Source of the DNA: Paracoccaceae bacterium
GTDB taxonomy: Bacteria; Pseudomonadota; Alphaproteobacteria; Rhodobacterales; Rhodobacteraceae
Length of the DNA: 7,453 bases
Reading direction: 5' to 3'
Assembly: GCA_007134405.1 (NCBI GenBank)
Contig: SLKW01000376.1
Location: 1 to 7,453, forward strand
Of the stretch, positions 5,957-7,453 are shown piece after piece (within the stretch, counting starts at the first letter, position 1; each line of letters begins with the position of its first letter). Below the pieces are notes generated by a model, which did not search any database, was not told the DNA's origin, and saw nothing but the letters and a program-made list of their open reading frames with translations. Position numbers and translations under genes: made by a program.

Positions 5957-6868
5957 TCAGGCGGCAGCGCGTTCGGGGCGCTGGCCGTGGCGTTGGGTCC
6001 AGTCGGCGGTGGCCTTGATACCGCCGAGCGGGAAGAAATGCACGGACGCGATCCCGAAGGCGGGATTGGCGGCCTTGTGTGCGGCGAGCGCCTCGAGGAA
6101 AGCGTCGGGCTCGTAGGGCATGAGCAGTTTCGAGACGTCCATCGCGCGCTTCTGCAGCACCTTGAGCGAGGGGCCGACGCCGCAGGCGATGGCGAACTTG
6201 ATCAGCGTCTGCAGCTTGGCGGGACCCGCGGTGCCGATATGGACGGGCAGGGCGATGCCTTCGGCCTGCAGGCGGTCGACCCAGGCGATGACCGGCGCGG
6301 CGTCGAAACAGAACTGCGTGGCGATGGCCATCTGCGCATCGGTGCGTTCGGCAAAGGCCTGCTTCCAGCGCAAAGCCTCCATAACCATCCGGTCCGAGCC
6401 GTCGGGGTCGATGTCCTTGTTGCCCTCCGGGTGGCCGGCGACATGCAGCCGCTCGAACCCGTCGAAGGCGCCCGATTCGAGGAGTTGCATCGAGCTGTGG
6501 AACTCGCCCGCGGGTTTCGCGATGCCACCCGCCAGGATCAGGCCCTGCTTCACGTCCGCCTCGCCCCGGTAGCGGGCGACCCAGTCGCGCAGCGTCGCGG
6601 CGTCGCGGATGATCCGGGCCGGGAAATGCGGCATCGGCTCAAAGCCCTCGGCGCGCAGGCGGGCGGCGGTCGCCACCATCTCGTCGATGGGCGTGCCGTC
6701 GATATGGGCGATGTAGACGCGCGTCCCGCCTGGCAGGAGGTCGCGGAAATCGGCGACCTTTTCGGCGGTGCGGGGCATCACCTCGATCGAGAAGCCCTGC
6801 AGGAAGCTCGCCAGATCCGCCGAGCCCGCGGCGGGCGTGTCCTTGCGGCCGAACTTGAAGATAGCCAT
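5957..6868 (-). CDS. Methylenetetrahydrofolate reductase (MetF-like), divergent
   Basis: A 303-residue protein with the MTHFR TIM-barrel layout, close to the roughly 300 residues of MetF. MTHFRs are FAD enzymes interconverting 5,10-methylene-THF and 5-methyl-THF. In this operon the oxidation of methyl-THF is the more likely direction (inference). By-eye matches to E. coli MetF: SIEVMPRT (27-34) for the SFEFFPP stretch with the catalytic Glu (Glu29 here), VAGHPEGN for AAYPEVHP, and IATQFCFD for AITQFFFD. The loop that in MetF reads ALRGD reads LILAGGIAKP (110-119), so the usual Asp appears to be Gly. The start at 6868 is chosen because GGAGG (6878-6874 on the minus strand) is 5 bases upstream. 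An ATG at 6910 would add 14 residues and overlap the upstream gene. Gap to the upstream stop is 16 bases. Confidence 0.88.
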   Translation of the reverse strand: MAIFKFGRKDTPAAGSADLASFLQGFSIEVMPRTAEKVADFRDLLPGGTRVYIAHIDGTPIDEMVATAARLRAEGFEPMPHFPARIIRDAATLRDWVARYRGEADVKQGLILAGGIAKPAGEFHSSMQLLESGAFDGFERLHVAGHPEGNKDIDPDGSDRMVMEALRWKQAFAERTDAQMAIATQFCFDAAPVIAWVDRLQAEGIALPVHIGTAGPAKLQTLIKFAIACGVGPSLKVLQKRAMDVSKLLMPYEPDAFLEALAAHKAANPAFGIASVHFFPLGGIKATADWTQRHGQRPERAAA

Positions 6869-6884
6869 CAGCGCCTCCCAGAGG

Positions 6885-7190
6885 TTAGCTACGCGCATCC
6901 CAGCCATCATTGGCGATCAGCGCCTTGATCCTTGCGGCGTCGTATTCCGCTTCCAGCCGGGCGGCCTCGGCGCGAGCGACCTCATTCGGCTCGCCTGCGA
7001 CATCGACGGGCGGCGCCTTGCGCCACTCGGCCAGATAGGCGTCGGCATCCTTGGCGCCAACCTTCATCGCGCAGCGGTCGATGGCCTGTTCGAACCGTTC
7101 GGGCAGCTGCACCTTCACCCCGCGCCGGCCCTTGCCGACGATGACCTGGGCGGGGATGTCGCGCCAGTAGACGATGGTCACGGGGTTCAT
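6885..7190 (-). CDS. Small 'virulence factor' family protein, first gene of the methyl-transfer operon
   Basis: A 101-residue soluble protein that I recognise as the small family labelled 'virulence factor' (Pfam Virulence_fact). It begins MNPVTIVYWRDIPAQVIVG, continues GRRGVKVQLPERFEQAIDRCAMK and DADAYLAEWRK, and ends in a charged helical stretch rich in Glu/Ala/Arg (about 68-101). There is no signal peptide, membrane segment or obvious catalytic motif. The family name is historical and says nothing on function here. The ATG at 7190 has AAGGAG (7203-7198 on the minus strand) 7 bases upstream and gives the family N-terminus; the frame runs further up to an ATG at 7271 without such support. 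It stops 16 bases before the MTHFR-like gene, so it probably serves the same pathway, for example as an accessory or chaperone-like subunit. That role is inference only. Confidence 0.88.
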   Translation of the reverse strand: MNPVTIVYWRDIPAQVIVGKGRRGVKVQLPERFEQAIDRCAMKVGAKDADAYLAEWRKAPPVDVAGEPNEVARAEAARLEAEYDAARIKALIANDGWDARS

Positions 7191-7362
7191 GCAGCGTCTC
7201 CTTGCGGCGCGTCGTGCGTTTCGGCCTTGATAGGCCCTTGCCGTCGCCGGACGGGGCGGATTTCGACCCACCGGCAGCGAGTTGCGACACGAGGCATAAA
7301 GGCCTGGGGCCGGCGAGGCCAGATCGGGCGGGCGGAAAAGGCTTCATCAACTTCATGAACGC

Positions 7363-7388
7363 AAAAGCCCGGCCGCGCGGGCCGGGCT
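7363..7388 (-). terminator. Rho-independent terminator of the right-edge gene
   Basis: On the minus strand, stem AGCCCGGCC (7388-7380) pairs perfectly with GGCCGGGCT (7374-7366) around a 5-base loop, and the T-run continues to 7363 (TTTT in all). It lies 26 bases past the stop codon at 7415-7417 and so ends that gene. It also insulates the following methyl-transfer operon, which then needs its own promoter in 7191-7362. Confidence 0.85.
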
Positions 7389-7414
7389 GTCGCGCAGGTC
7401 GGATGCGGCGCGAG

Positions 7415-7453
7415 TCAGAAGCGGAAGACCGCGCTGACGCGCGCGATATTGGC
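7415..7453 (-). CDS. C-terminal end of a probable outer-membrane beta-barrel protein (partial)
   Basis: Only the last 12 codons and the TGA are in the window: ANIARVSAVFRF-stop. The alternating hydrophobic residues and the terminal Phe preceded by Arg are the classic last beta strand recognised by the BamA assembly machinery in outer-membrane proteins. A strong terminator follows at the right distance, which supports a real gene end. With so few residues the family (OmpW-like, porin or other) cannot be named, and the rest lies beyond the right edge. Confidence 0.55.
   Translation of the reverse strand, partial: ANIARVSAVFRF

Noticed and set aside
4976..6928. 650-codon plus-strand frame
   Set aside because: Antisense to the methyltransferase and MTHFR-like genes, rich in Gly, Asp, Arg and Ala with no recognisable domain; a GC-bias shadow.
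7191..7414. Cobalamin or SAM riboswitch ahead of the operon
   Set aside because: No recognisable B12-box or SAM-II/SAM-SAH core was seen; only short GGCCT/AGGCC stems are present.

Overview
The window is very GC-rich chromosomal DNA, and its protein families and intergenic elements point to an alphaproteobacterium of the Rhodobacteraceae/Paracoccaceae group. The main pointers are the 'virulence factor' + MTHFR-like + methyl-THF:corrinoid methyltransferase trio, the non-pyrrolysine MttB-family protein, an FnrL-like box in front of a universal stress gene, and a CCCCCGG-ATATTT-type intergenic element. The assignment rests on recognition by eye, not on a database search.

Layout. 24-476 (+) is a small membrane methyltransferase-like protein of the ICMT/PEMT fold. 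477-1033 is a 557-base gap between convergent genes with no convincing gene. It holds five 11-bp tandem repeats and a series of strong inverted repeats. 1034-2590 (-) is guaA, GMP synthase. A 144-base divergent gap separates it from 2735-4276 (+), an MttB-superfamily methyltransferase. A perfect 26-base palindrome lies between that gene and the convergent usp gene (4401-4811, -), which has a strong Shine-Dalgarno and an FNR-type box upstream. A Rho-independent terminator at 4899-4956 ends a compact minus-strand operon, transcribed in the order 7190-6885 (virulence-factor family, 101 aa), 6868-5957 (MTHFR-like), 5938-4979 (methyl-THF:corrinoid methyltransferase). The genes are 16 and 18 bases apart. 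At the right edge, a good terminator and the last 12 codons of an outer-membrane-barrel-like gene on the minus strand are visible.

How the genes could work together. MttB-family proteins move a methyl group from a (quaternary or tertiary) amine to a corrinoid protein. The MtgA-type enzyme moves it from the corrinoid to tetrahydrofolate, and an MTHFR could oxidise methyl-THF to methylene-THF. The window therefore carries most of a B12-dependent demethylation route feeding one-carbon metabolism. The corrinoid carrier protein and its ATP-dependent reactivase are absent from the window. The substrate cannot be read from the sequence. The most interesting points are this split, incomplete methyl-transfer module with its uncharacterised small partner, the MTHFR-like protein that seems to lack the usual catalytic-loop aspartate, and the structured repeat-bearing gap at 477-1033.
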